NCBI RefSeq assembly: GCF_003073135.1 | Contig: NZ_PGDQ01000019.1 | Span: 30,788 to 94,787, forward strand | Length of the DNA stretch: 64,000 bases | Origin: Euzebya rosea | GTDB taxonomy: Bacteria; Actinomycetota; Nitriliruptoria; Euzebyales; Euzebyaceae | Direction of reading: 5' to 3' | Position numbers and translations under genes: made by a program | Part shown: positions 38,022 through 46,936 of the stretch, piece after piece | How positions within the stretch are numbered: position 1 is the first letter of the stretch | Layout of the letters: each line of letters begins with the position of its first letter | Notes under the pieces: generated by a model | Seen by the model: only the letters and a program-made list of their open reading frames with translations | The model's database searches: none | What the model was told of the DNA's origin: nothing

Positions 38022-39464
38022 TCAGCGCAGGCCGAGCTTGCGGGAGCAGACCGGCCAGGCCTCCCAGCCCTGCAGCCGCTGCAGCCGCTGCGCCCGGCGG
38101 ATCTGCTCGTCCCGGGATGCCTCGTGCGGCATGCCCTCGCCGCCCACGAACCGCCACGAGTCGAGGGTGAACTGCAGGCCGCCGTAGAACCCGTTGCCGG
38201 TGTTGATCGTCCAGTCACCGCTGGACTCGCACTGCGCCAGGCGCAGCCAGACCTCGAAGGACTCCTCCGGCGGCGTCGGCTCGGGCGGGGCCGGCGGCTG
38301 CGTGGGGGTGGGGATCGGCGTGGGGGTCGGGGTCGGGGTCGGCGTGGGCGTCGGCTCCGGCCGGTGGATGTCACGAGGCAGGACCCGCAGTACCGCAGGG
38401 GCCTCCGCGTGCAGCGGCAGGTCGACCTCGACGGCCTCGGGCGCCGCTGACTCCATCGGCGTGGCCGTCTCGACCGGCTCGGCCTCGGTGGCCACGACCT
38501 CGGTCGGCGCCTCGAGGGCGACGTCGTCGGGCCCGTTCTCCCCGGCCTGGACGGCCACCGCGGCGATCAGCACGGTGGCCAGGCTGCTCGCGGCGAGCGC
38601 GGCCAGGGGCGTGTTGGACCACGGGCGGAACCGGCGGCGGCGACGGGGCGCCGGGGCCGGTTCGGGCAGCTCCTTCTTCGCCCGGTTGGGGAAGGGGATC
38701 GGCCGGATCGCCGGCCGCTCGTCGTCGGGGCCCTCGCGACGGCCCTTCGTCACCGGGTCGGGCGTGGGGGTCGGCCGTGCAGGGGACCGCCCGGGTGCCG
38801 CAGGTGAGGGTGCGGCAGGTCGAGGCGCACGGGGGGACTGCTCGGGCAGCTGTCCTGCGGACCGGCGGGGTTCCTGCTGCCAGCGGGACGGGCCCTCGGG
38901 TTCCTCGTCGAGCTCCGGCAGCCGCGGTGCGCCACCGCCGGCTGACGGGGCCTCGGTCGTCGAGCCCGCCCGCCGGGCGGTCGAGGTGCGTTCCGTGACG
39001 GGGGACTCGTCGTGCTCCCACGGGCGGGACGGCTTGACGTCGTCGCGCTGCCAGGCGTCCCGGAGCTCGCCCTTGCCCTGCCGGAAGGCCTCGCGAGCGG
39101 CCTTGCAGTCCTCGCAGCCCATCGCGTGGTCCACCGCGTCGGCGGCGAAGGTCATCAGGCCGTCGAGCTGGTCGCTGCAGGGCGTCACGTCGGATCCCGC
39201 GGCATCCAGCCGGGCCTTGGCCACGTGCCGGCGAACCTGTGCGGCCGTGGACCCCATGACCTCGGCGATCGCCGCCGCATCCATACCAGCGCCGTCGTGC
39301 AGCAGCCCGGCGGCACGTGCCTTGGGCATCTTCTTGACCACGTCGGCCAGCGGCGCTCCGGGCGCGAGGCCACGGACGCGCCCCCGGCGGGCGAGTCGTT
39401 CGGCGATGTCGTTGGGGTTCTGGGTCACGGCGAGGGGGAGGACGGTGTCCGATTGCGTGGACAC
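38022..39464 (-). CDS. Rpf-like muralytic membrane protein with N-terminal HTH and zinc finger
   Basis: A 480-residue protein. Residues about 63-87 (AIAEVMGSTAAQVRRHVAKAR) resemble the helix-turn-helix of sigma factor region 4. C96, H113, C117 and C120 (DHAMGCEDC) form an anti-sigma-type zinc-finger pattern. A Pro/Arg-rich segment leads to one membrane helix at about 286-305, then a Pro-Thr wall-spanning linker, then a C-terminal Rpf transglycosylase domain (about 401-480) with the catalytic Glu in LAQCESSGDW, NTGNGFYGGLQF and closing Cys WPVCSRKLG. The muralytic part would be outside the membrane and the HTH/zinc part inside. GTG start; divergent from gltB. Confidence 0.82.
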   Translation of the reverse strand: MSTQSDTVLPLAVTQNPNDIAERLARRGRVRGLAPGAPLADVVKKMPKARAAGLLHDGAGMDAAAIAEVMGSTAAQVRRHVAKARLDAAGSDVTPCSDQLDGLMTFAADAVDHAMGCEDCKAAREAFRQGKGELRDAWQRDDVKPSRPWEHDESPVTERTSTARRAGSTTEAPSAGGGAPRLPELDEEPEGPSRWQQEPRRSAGQLPEQSPRAPRPAAPSPAAPGRSPARPTPTPDPVTKGRREGPDDERPAIRPIPFPNRAKKELPEPAPAPRRRRRFRPWSNTPLAALAASSLATVLIAAVAVQAGENGPDDVALEAPTEVVATEAEPVETATPMESAAPEAVEVDLPLHAEAPAVLRVLPRDIHRPEPTPTPTPTPTPTPIPTPTQPPAPPEPTPPEESFEVWLRLAQCESSGDWTINTGNGFYGGLQFTLDSWRFVGGEGMPHEASRDEQIRRAQRLQRLQGWEAWPVCSRKLGLR

Positions 39465-39499
39465 ACACGTCCCCAGCTAGGATGCCCGTCAACGCAAGC

Positions 39500-39540
39500 A
39501 ACGGTGCTCGCCCATTCAGGCAGGCACCGTTTTCGTGTTT
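39500..39540 (+). promoter_or_regulatory. Hairpin plus T-rich tract in the gltB leader
   Basis: AACGGTGC (39500-39507) pairs with GCACCGTT (39524-39531) across a 16-nt loop and is followed by TTTCGTGTTTTC. T-runs like this are rare in such a GC-rich genome. The element lies about 60 nt before the gltB ATG, so it has the form of an intrinsic terminator or attenuator acting on gltB. No known riboswitch class is recognised upstream. Confidence 0.5.
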
Positions 39541-39592
39541 TCGGCTCCGCCCTGCCGTCCGCGTGACACCCGTCCGACCCTCGAGGAGGAAC

Positions 39593-42500
39593 ATGACTGG
39601 CCTTTACGACCCCCGGTACGAACGCGACGCCTGTGGCATCGGCCTCGTCGCCAACGCCGGCGGCACCGCCAGCCGCCAGATCATCGACGACGCCCTGGAC
39701 GGGCTGGCGGGGGTCATGCACCGCGGTGCCGTGGCGGCCGACGGCCGCTCCGGTGACGGCGCCGGCGTGCTGATCCCGCTGCCGACGAGGTTCCTCGCGT
39801 CGGCTGCTGCGGTGGCCGACCACACCCGGCTCGGCGCGGCGATGTGCTTCCTCGACGGCCGCGACGACGAGCGTGGCGACACCGCACGCGAGACGGCACG
39901 CGAGGCCGTGGAGACGGCGCTGGCCCGCTTCGGCCTGACCTTCGTCGCTTGGCGCGAGGTGCCCACCGACGACGACGCGCTCGGTGACATCGCCCGCGCG
40001 GCGCGCCCCCGCATCGAGCAGGCGATCTTCACCCGGGAGTCCAGCACCGACGACGAAACCGCCGAGCGTGCGTGCTACCTGGCCCGCAAGGCCGCGGAGA
40101 CGACCTGCCGCGAGGAGGGCGTCGAGGCCTACTTCGCGTCCTGGTCGATGCGCACCATCACCTACAAGGGCATGACCGCCGCCGACCAGCTGGCCGCGTT
40201 CTACCCCGACCTGGCCAGCAACGACGTGGACGGCTGGTTCGCGATCTTCCACCAGCGGTACTCGACCAACACGATGCCGACGTGGGACCGGGCGCAGCCG
40301 TTCCGCTTCCTCTGCCACAACGGCGAGATCAACACCATCGAGGGCAACACCAACCTCATGCGGGCACGCGTGGGCAACCTCGGGGCGGACTGGGCCGAGC
40401 TGGGCGAGGCCGGCGAGGACCTGCTGCAGCCGATCATCGACGAGGCCGGGTCGGACTCCGCCCGCCTGGACCAGGTGCTGGAGCTGCTCGTCCGCGGTGG
40501 TCGGTCCGCCGCGCACTCCGTGGCCATGATGGTCCCGCAGGTGTGGGAGGGTGCCCGCGACCTGCACCCGCGCGTCACCGACTTCTACCGCTACCACTCC
40601 TCCCTCATCGAGCCGTGGGACGGACCGGCCGGCCTGGTCTTCACCGACGGCCTGCGCCTCGCCGCGGCGCTGGACCGCAACGGCCTGCGTCCGCTGCGCT
40701 ACTCCATCTGCGAGGACGGCTTCGTCGTCGTGTCCTCCGAGGTCGGCGCCGTCCGCACCCGGGGCCACGGCTCGGTCCGACGCGACCGGCTGGGCCCCGG
40801 CCAGATGCTCGTCGTCGACCCAGCCCTCGGTGGGGTGCTGGAGAACGACCAGGTCAAGGCCGACCTGGCCCGCCGAAAGCCGTACGGCGAGTGGCTCCGC
40901 GCCCACATGATCCCCGTGGGCCCCGGCCTGCCCGTCGACGCGGCCCCCGAGGACCTCGCCGCCCGTCAGGTCGTCGCCGGCTACACCAAGGAGGAGGAGA
41001 TCACGATCCTCCGCCCGATGGCGACGTCGGGCAAGGAACCAATCTCCTCCATGGGCGACGACACCCAGCTGTCGATCTTCGCCGGTCGGACCCGGACGGT
41101 CTACCAGTACCTCAAGCAGCGCTTCGCGCAGGTCACCAACCCGCCGATCGACCCGATCCGCGAGGCGGCGGTCATGTCGCTGCGGACCCTGCTCGGCCCC
41201 CGCTCGCCGATCCTGAAGGAAGAGCCGGAGGCGGCCCGCCTGCTGGAGCTCGAGAGCTTCGTCATGTACCCGCAGGGCCTGCAGCAGCTGGTCCTCGACC
41301 CCGACATCAGCTTCGACGTGCACGGCCTGGACACCACCTGGCCGGTGGCCGACGGTCCCGAGGGCATGGCCGAACGCCTCGTCGAGATCGGGCTCGAGGC
41401 CGCCGCGGCGGTCCGCGACGGCGCGCAGGTGCTGATCGCCTCGGACCGGTCGGTCAGCGACGAGCGTGCACCCGTGCCGATGGTGCTGGCCATCGGTGCC
41501 ATCCACCACCGCCTGGTCGCCGAGCAGCTGCGCACCCGCGTGTCGTTGATCGCCGAGACCGACGACGCCCGCGACACCCACAGCTTCGCCTGCCTGCTGG
41601 GCTACGGCGCCGACGTCATCTGCCCCCGCCTGTCGCTGGAGTCGATGACCAAGCTGGCCGACGACGGTCGCATCGGGCGCGACAACCCCTCCGCCGGTGA
41701 AGTCCAGGCCAACCTGAAGCGCGCTGCGGAGGAGGGCGTGCTGAAGATCATGTCGAAGATGGGCATCTCGACCCTCGACAGCTACCGGTCGGCGCAGATC
41801 TTCGAGGGGGCGGGCCTGGCCAAGGAGGTCGTCGACACCTGCCTGACCGGCACCCCGTCGGCGCTCGGCGGCGTCGGCTTCGCGCAGCTCGCCAGCGACG
41901 TGCTGGCCCGCCACGCCGACGCCTACCCGGATCCGACCACGTCGCGAACCTCCGGCCCGACGTTGCCCTCCCACGGCCACTACAAGTTCAAGAAGGGCGG
42001 GGAGTACCACGCCACCAACCCCGAGGTGGTCAGCGCGCTGCACCGCACCGTGGGGCTCGAGGGCGATCCGCTGGACCTGCCCGATCCGGCCAGCACCACC
42101 AACGGCACCGCGCCCGAACCCGAGCACATGGCAGCCGAGCTCCGGGCTGCCCACCTGCTGAACCACGCCACCAAGCAGGGTCGGTGGGAGACCTACCAGA
42201 CCTACGCGGAGCTGGTGAACAACCGGCCGGCGACCGAACCCCGCGACCTGCTGGACTTCGTCGAGGCTGCCGAACCGATCCCGCTGGAGGAGGTCGAACC
42301 GGCCACCTCCATCACCCAGCGGTTCTTCACCGGGGCGATGTCGCTCGGCGCGCTCTCGCCGGAGTCCCACGAGACGCTGGCCATGGCGATGAACATGATC
42401 GGCGGGTACTCCAACTGCGGGGAGGGCGGGGAGGACCCGGCCCGGTTCGCCACCCGTGGCACCGCGCACGACCGCAACTCCAAGGCCAAGCAGGTCGCGT

Positions 42501-44245
42501 CCGGCCGCTTCGGGGTCACCCCGCGCTACCTGGCGTTCGCCGACGAGCTGCAGATCAAGATGGCGCAGGGCTCCAAGCCCGGCGAGGGCGGCCAGCTGCC
42601 CAGCCACAAGGTCTCCAGCCTCATCGCCCGGCTGCGGCACACCCAGCCGGGGGTGGCGCTGATCAGCCCGCCGCCGCACCACGACATCTACTCCATCGAG
42701 GACCTCGCCCAGCTGATCTACGACCTCAAGCAGATCAACCCGCATGCGGGCGTCAGCGTGAAGCTGGTGTCCTCGGCGGGGGTCGGCACGGTCGCCGCGG
42801 GTGTGGTCAAGGGCCTCGCCGACGCCGTCCAGATCTCCGGCGGTGACGGGGGCACCGGCGCCTCGCCGCTGTCGTCGATCAAGCACGCCGGCATGGCCTG
42901 GGAGCTCGGCCTCGCCGAGACCCAGCAGACGCTGGTCCGCAACTCGCTGCGTTCGCGGGTCCGCCTGCAGGTCGACGGCGGGTTCAAGACCGGCCGGGAC
43001 GTCCTGATGGCGGCCCTGCTCGGCGGCGACGAGTTCGGCTTCGGCACGGCCGCGCTGCTGGCGGAGGGCTGCATCATGGTGCGGGCCTGCCACCGTGACA
43101 CCTGCCCGGTGGGTGTCGCCACCCAGCGCGTGGACCTGCGCGAGAAGTACAAGGGCACCCCGGAGATGGTCGCGGCGTTCATGCTGTTCGTGGCCGAGGA
43201 GGTCCGTCACGGGCTGGCCGCGATGGGCCTGCGCTCGCTCGACGAGGCCATCGGCCGGGTGGACCTGCTTGCCGTCCGCGACCTCGGCGACGACGACCGG
43301 TCGGGGATGCTGGACCCCTCACCGCTGCTGTTCGACGCCCGGTCGGAGGTCAACACCGACATCGCCGCCAGCCTCGGCGGCGAACCCGACGCCCTGCACT
43401 ACGTGGAGACCCTGCCGATCCAGGCGCCGCGTGGACAGCTCGGGGACCGCGTGTTCGAGGACGCCTTCTCCACCCTGTGGGAGGGCGGCGTCCTCAGCCT
43501 CCGCTACGACATCCGCAACGCCGAACGCACCGTCGGCGCGCGGCTCGGCGGGGCGATCGGCCTGGAGTTCGGCGAGCGGGCCCCCGAGGGCAAGGTGACC
43601 TTCCGCTTCGACGGCGAGGCCGGCCAGTCCTTCGGTGCGTTCCTGTCCGCCGGGGCGGAGTTCGTCCTCACCGGTGAGGCCAACGACTACGTCGGCAAGG
43701 GCATGGGCGGCGGGACCATCGTCGTCCGTCCACCGGCCGACGACGTCGTGCACAGCGGCGGCAGCACCCCGGTGCTGGCCGGCAACACGCTGCTGTACGG
43801 CGCGACCGGCGGCGAGCTGTTCATCGCCGGCCGGGTCGGCGAGCGGTTCGGTGTCCGCAACTCCGGCGCGAACGCCGTGGTCGAGGGCACCGGCGAGCAC
43901 GCCTGTGAGTACATGACGGGCGGCACCGTGGTGATCCTCGGCCAGACCGGGTTCAACCTCGGCGCCGGCATGACCGGCGGCGAGTGCTACGTGCACGACG
44001 ACTCCAGCTGGATCCTGGCCCGCATCAACTCGGCGCTGGTCGAGGCTCGTCGCCTGGACACCGCACAGCTGGACCAGGTCCGGGAGATGATCGAGCGGCA
44101 CGTGGCCCTGACGGAGTCCCGTCGCGGCATCGAGCTGCTGGAGAACTGGGACGACGCCTGGCGCGGCTTCTGGCGCATCGCCCCGAAGTCGGAGCTGGCC
44201 AAGTTCGAGGCCGCCAACGAGGGGTCGGTCGGCGCCCCCGCCTGA
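39593..44245 (+). CDS. gltB: Glutamate synthase large subunit
   Basis: A 1550-residue GltB. A GAGGAGGAA ribosome site before ATG 39593 fixes the start; an in-frame ATG at 39482 would add 37 unlike residues. The short propeptide MTGLYDPRYERDA is cut to expose Cys14 (CGIGLVANAGG), the glutaminase nucleophile. The synthase domain has the FMN region (KPGEGGQLPSHKVSSLIARLRHTQPGVALISPPPHHDIYSIEDLAQLIYDLK) and the 3Fe-4S cysteines in CIMVRACHRDTCPVGVATQ. The C-terminal GXGXG helix has repeated Gly-rich turns (GGGTIVVRP, GGTVVILG). No gltD gene follows, unlike the common gltBD operon. Confidence 0.96.
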   Translation: MTGLYDPRYERDACGIGLVANAGGTASRQIIDDALDGLAGVMHRGAVAADGRSGDGAGVLIPLPTRFLASAAAVADHTRLGAAMCFLDGRDDERGDTARETAREAVETALARFGLTFVAWREVPTDDDALGDIARAARPRIEQAIFTRESSTDDETAERACYLARKAAETTCREEGVEAYFASWSMRTITYKGMTAADQLAAFYPDLASNDVDGWFAIFHQRYSTNTMPTWDRAQPFRFLCHNGEINTIEGNTNLMRARVGNLGADWAELGEAGEDLLQPIIDEAGSDSARLDQVLELLVRGGRSAAHSVAMMVPQVWEGARDLHPRVTDFYRYHSSLIEPWDGPAGLVFTDGLRLAAALDRNGLRPLRYSICEDGFVVVSSEVGAVRTRGHGSVRRDRLGPGQMLVVDPALGGVLENDQVKADLARRKPYGEWLRAHMIPVGPGLPVDAAPEDLAARQVVAGYTKEEEITILRPMATSGKEPISSMGDDTQLSIFAGRTRTVYQYLKQRFAQVTNPPIDPIREAAVMSLRTLLGPRSPILKEEPEAARLLELESFVMYPQGLQQLVLDPDISFDVHGLDTTWPVADGPEGMAERLVEIGLEAAAAVRDGAQVLIASDRSVSDERAPVPMVLAIGAIHHRLVAEQLRTRVSLIAETDDARDTHSFACLLGYGADVICPRLSLESMTKLADDGRIGRDNPSAGEVQANLKRAAEEGVLKIMSKMGISTLDSYRSAQIFEGAGLAKEVVDTCLTGTPSALGGVGFAQLASDVLARHADAYPDPTTSRTSGPTLPSHGHYKFKKGGEYHATNPEVVSALHRTVGLEGDPLDLPDPASTTNGTAPEPEHMAAELRAAHLLNHATKQGRWETYQTYAELVNNRPATEPRDLLDFVEAAEPIPLEEVEPATSITQRFFTGAMSLGALSPESHETLAMAMNMIGGYSNCGEGGEDPARFATRGTAHDRNSKAKQVASGRFGVTPRYLAFADELQIKMAQGSKPGEGGQLPSHKVSSLIARLRHTQPGVALISPPPHHDIYSIEDLAQLIYDLKQINPHAGVSVKLVSSAGVGTVAAGVVKGLADAVQISGGDGGTGASPLSSIKHAGMAWELGLAETQQTLVRNSLRSRVRLQVDGGFKTGRDVLMAALLGGDEFGFGTAALLAEGCIMVRACHRDTCPVGVATQRVDLREKYKGTPEMVAAFMLFVAEEVRHGLAAMGLRSLDEAIGRVDLLAVRDLGDDDRSGMLDPSPLLFDARSEVNTDIAASLGGEPDALHYVETLPIQAPRGQLGDRVFEDAFSTLWEGGVLSLRYDIRNAERTVGARLGGAIGLEFGERAPEGKVTFRFDGEAGQSFGAFLSAGAEFVLTGEANDYVGKGMGGGTIVVRPPADDVVHSGGSTPVLAGNTLLYGATGGELFIAGRVGERFGVRNSGANAVVEGTGEHACEYMTGGTVVILGQTGFNLGAGMTGGECYVHDDSSWILARINSALVEARRLDTAQLDQVREMIERHVALTESRRGIELLENWDDAWRGFWRIAPKSELAKFEAANEGSVGAPA

Positions 44246-44288
44246 CCACCGTCGTCGACGCCCGGCCGCCCTCGGTGGTCGGGCGTCG
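44244..44288. terminator. Overlapping hairpins between gltB and the SDR gene
   Basis: Two mutually exclusive stems are visible: GACCACCG (44244-44251) with CGGTGGTC (44273-44280), and CGACGCCCG (44256-44264) with CGGGCGTCG (44280-44288). They fill the gap between convergent genes and probably end transcription from both sides; no T-run is present. Confidence 0.55.
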
Positions 44289-44294
44289 TGATGG

Positions 44295-45035
44295 TCAGCG
44301 GCGGTTGAACATCGTCGCCGAGGCCTGGTCGGTCGGCATGATGACGACCTCGGCCACCTGCACGTGCCGCGGACGGTCGGCGACCCACACGACGGTCTCG
44401 GCGATGTCGTCGGGGGTCAGCGGGTCGAGGCCCTCGTACACCCGGGCGGCCCGGTCGGTGTCACCGTGGAACCGGACGACGGAGAACTCCGTCTCCACCA
44501 TGCCCGGATCGACCGTGGACACCCGGACCCCGGTGCCGAGCAGGTCCATGCGCATCGCCTTGGTCAGCGCCCCGACCGCATGCTTGGTCGCGCAGTACAC
44601 CGCCCCGTTGGGGTAGGCCTCGTGGCCGGCCGTGGAGCCGATGTTGATCACGTGGCCGCTGCCGCGCTCGACCATGCCCGGCAGCAGGGCTCGGCTGACG
44701 GTCAGCAGGCCCTTGACGTTGGTGTCCAGCATCGCGTCCCAGTCGGCCTCGTCGCCGTCCTGGATGGGCTCGAACCCCGCGGCCAGACCCGCGTTGTTGA
44801 CCAGGACGTCGGGCGAGGTGACCTCGGCCAGCGCGGCGCGGGTGGCGTCACGATCCCGCACGTCGAAGGCCAACGTCGCGACCTCGCCGGGCAGCTCCTC
44901 GGCCAGCTCGGCCAGGCGATCGGATCGGCGGCCGGTGATGGTCAGCCGGGCGCCGGCCTCGGCGAACGCGACGGCGCAGGAACGGCCGATGCCGCTGGTC
45001 GCACCGGTGATCAGCACGTGGGAGTCGACGAGCAC
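44295..45035 (-). CDS. SDR family oxidoreductase
   Basis: A 246-residue short-chain dehydrogenase, NAD(P) Rossmann fold. Motifs are VLITGATSGIGRSCAVAFAEAG (TGxxxGxG), VLVNNAGLAAG (NNAG), INIGSTAG with catalytic Ser, and YCATKHAVG (YxxxK). The length is typical of classical SDRs. GTG start with GAGAGG upstream. Closest in form to the serine 3-dehydrogenase / YdfG-like group (GRRSDRLAELAEEL), but substrate unknown. Confidence 0.92.
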   Translation of the reverse strand: MLVDSHVLITGATSGIGRSCAVAFAEAGARLTITGRRSDRLAELAEELPGEVATLAFDVRDRDATRAALAEVTSPDVLVNNAGLAAGFEPIQDGDEADWDAMLDTNVKGLLTVSRALLPGMVERGSGHVINIGSTAGHEAYPNGAVYCATKHAVGALTKAMRMDLLGTGVRVSTVDPGMVETEFSVVRFHGDTDRAARVYEGLDPLTPDDIAETVVWVADRPRHVQVAEVVIMPTDQASATMFNRR

Positions 45036-45060
45036 GGGGACGGACCTCTCTGTCGGCGGC

Positions 45061-45085
45061 GCCCCGGATCGTCGGGATCCGGGGC
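45061..45085 (-). terminator. Hairpin after the cytosolic propeller gene
   Basis: GCCCCGGAT (45061-45069) and ATCCGGGGC (45077-45085) form a perfect 9-bp stem with a 7-nt loop, between the propeller gene and the SDR gene, both read on the minus strand. It probably separates their transcripts. Confidence 0.55.
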
Positions 45086-45108
45086 AGGGGAGGGGTGACC
45101 CTACCCGG

Positions 45109-46917
45109 TCAGGTGTGGACCAGCTCTCGGCCGCGGATCAGCCAGGCCCGCCCGGTGCGGTCCACGTCCAGCGGCGGCCATCCCCACACCTCCGCGTCGA
45201 GGTTGCCCTCGAGCACCGTGGTGGCCAGCGTGGTCGGGTTGACCTCGACCAGCACCTCGGCGTTGACGAGCAGGACCCGGTTGCCGGCCAGCCGCATGCG
45301 GCCCGCCTCGTTGGCGAACCGGCGCCGCTGCACGACCTGCCGGGTGCGCAGGTCGATGCGGGCCAGCCATCCCGTGGCGGTCGAGACCACCAGGGTGTTG
45401 CCGACGGCCGCCAGCCCCAGCACGAAGCTGCCGCCGGGTGCCACGTCGGTCACCTGCCACAGCCTGTTGCCAGACAGGATGTCGAAGGCCGCCACGTCGG
45501 GTGCGTTGCTGGACCCGCCGACATAGAGGGTGGTGCCGCTGATGTGCAGGCCGGAGGCGGTCTGGCCGAGCCCCAGCGGGTCGAACATCGTGTCGACCCG
45601 TCCGGTGACGGGGTCCACGGTGTGCACGGCGCTGTGGGACCGGTCGTCGGTGGTCGACACGGCCAGGGCGTCGATCCGGTCGGCGTACACCAGGTCGATG
45701 GGCCGCAGCTGGTCGTTGGGCAGCTGCGTCAGCCGGCGCGGGTAGGCCTCCTCCGGCGGCCAGTACCAGATCTCCGCGATCGGATACATCGCCATGAACG
45801 TCGTGCCGTCGACGTCGACCATCGCCTTGGGTTCGCCGGGCACGAACCGGGTGGTCGCGACGCTGGAGGACCGGTCGTGGCGGGTGATGGAGAACGAGCC
45901 GCCGACGTCGGTGTGGGTGCTGGTCGCGAGGACCGACTGGGGCTTCTGCGCACGGCTGACGAGGCCCAGGTCGGTGGGGGTGTGCCGTTCGACGGTGTTG
46001 TCGCTCCGATCGTGGGTCCACACGCTGCCGTCGGCCGACGCGCCGATGACGAGGGTGCCCCGGAGGAACAGCTCACGGGTCTCCGACATCGGGACGGGAA
46101 CGGCGACCCGTCGCAGGTCACCCGTCCCGGCGTCGATGCGGTACAGGGCGCCGGATGGCCGGGCCGTCGCCCACACCGTCGTGCCCTCGACCGCGACGGT
46201 GTCGACGAGGGACTCGCGCGGCAGGCGGACCACCATGGCGCCGCGTGAGTCGTCGAGGCCGAACACGGCCACGGCCGGCGTGGCCAGTCCGTCCCCGCCG
46301 GTGCCGACGGCGACGCGCCCGTCGGGCAACGCCGCCGAGCAGTAGACGATGTCGTCCTGGGCGATCGCCGGGGGCACGACGGTGCGGCCGTCACGGCCGG
46401 ACCGGTCGGTGTGGCGGATCCAGGCCTTTCCCGACTCGGCGCCGGCGAACAGGACCCGCTGGCCGACGATCGCGCAGGTGCGCGGACGCTGGGCGGGGTT
46501 GGTGACCACCCCGAGGTCGGAGGCCTGCGCCGTGCTCCGCCGGAGGCTGAACACCAGGGCGGGATGGGTCGCCACGCCGAACATCAGGTCGCTGTCGTCG
46601 CTGGCGAGGTCCCAGATGTACTGGGTGTTCAGCAGCGCCCGGACCTGCGGGGCGCCGCTGGTCATGCGGACGACGTTGCCCTGGCCCTGCGCGCCGAACA
46701 GCCCGATCCAGATCCCATCGGGTGCGGCGGTCGTCCCCCAGGCACCGTCACCCCGGGCCAACGTCTCGGTGCGCACGAGCGACCAGGTGTCGACGTCGAT
46801 CACGGCGTAGCGGACGGGGTTGAGGTTGCGGCTGACGAGCACCAGCTCGTCACCGCGCAGGGCGGCCCCCGACAGGGGGAACCCCGGCGCGGCGTTGCCT
46901 TCGGATATCAGCGGCAC
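45109..46917 (-). CDS. Beta-propeller protein without signal peptide
   Basis: A 602-residue protein built of many short beta repeats of the PQQ/NHL type: WSLVRTETLARGDGAWGTTAAPDGIWIGLFG, YRIDAGTGDLRRVAV, VHTVDPVTGRVDTMFDPLG, AAFDILSGNRLWQVTDVAP, ARIDLRTRQVVQRRRFANEAGRM. No signal peptide or membrane helix is present at the N-terminus (MPLISEGNAAPGFPLSGAAL), so it is probably cytosolic or exported by an unrecognised route. The GTG start is supported by TAGGCT 7 nt upstream (leaderless). I do not recognise a specific family; several blades contain conserved Trp and Gly-Thr pairs. Function unknown. Confidence 0.75.
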   Translation of the reverse strand: MPLISEGNAAPGFPLSGAALRGDELVLVSRNLNPVRYAVIDVDTWSLVRTETLARGDGAWGTTAAPDGIWIGLFGAQGQGNVVRMTSGAPQVRALLNTQYIWDLASDDSDLMFGVATHPALVFSLRRSTAQASDLGVVTNPAQRPRTCAIVGQRVLFAGAESGKAWIRHTDRSGRDGRTVVPPAIAQDDIVYCSAALPDGRVAVGTGGDGLATPAVAVFGLDDSRGAMVVRLPRESLVDTVAVEGTTVWATARPSGALYRIDAGTGDLRRVAVPVPMSETRELFLRGTLVIGASADGSVWTHDRSDNTVERHTPTDLGLVSRAQKPQSVLATSTHTDVGGSFSITRHDRSSSVATTRFVPGEPKAMVDVDGTTFMAMYPIAEIWYWPPEEAYPRRLTQLPNDQLRPIDLVYADRIDALAVSTTDDRSHSAVHTVDPVTGRVDTMFDPLGLGQTASGLHISGTTLYVGGSSNAPDVAAFDILSGNRLWQVTDVAPGGSFVLGLAAVGNTLVVSTATGWLARIDLRTRQVVQRRRFANEAGRMRLAGNRVLLVNAEVLVEVNPTTLATTVLEGNLDAEVWGWPPLDVDRTGRAWLIRGRELVHT

Positions 46918-46924
46918 GCGGCGC

Positions 46925-46930
46925 AGCCTA
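46925..46930 (-). promoter_or_regulatory. -10 box for the leaderless propeller transcript
   Basis: TAGGCT on the minus strand, followed by 7 nt and the GTG start at 46917. It lies at the 3' edge of the 19-bp gap behind the upstream amidase gene, so the propeller has its own promoter despite the tight spacing. Confidence 0.5.
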
Positions 46931-46936
46931 TGCCGG

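Noticed and set aside
39425..43210. A very long open frame (1261 codons) on the minus strand
   Set aside because: It lies opposite gltB, whose protein is clearly recognised. The translated minus-strand protein is Gly/Val/Arg/Asp-rich with no motif, typical of antisense frames in high-GC DNA.
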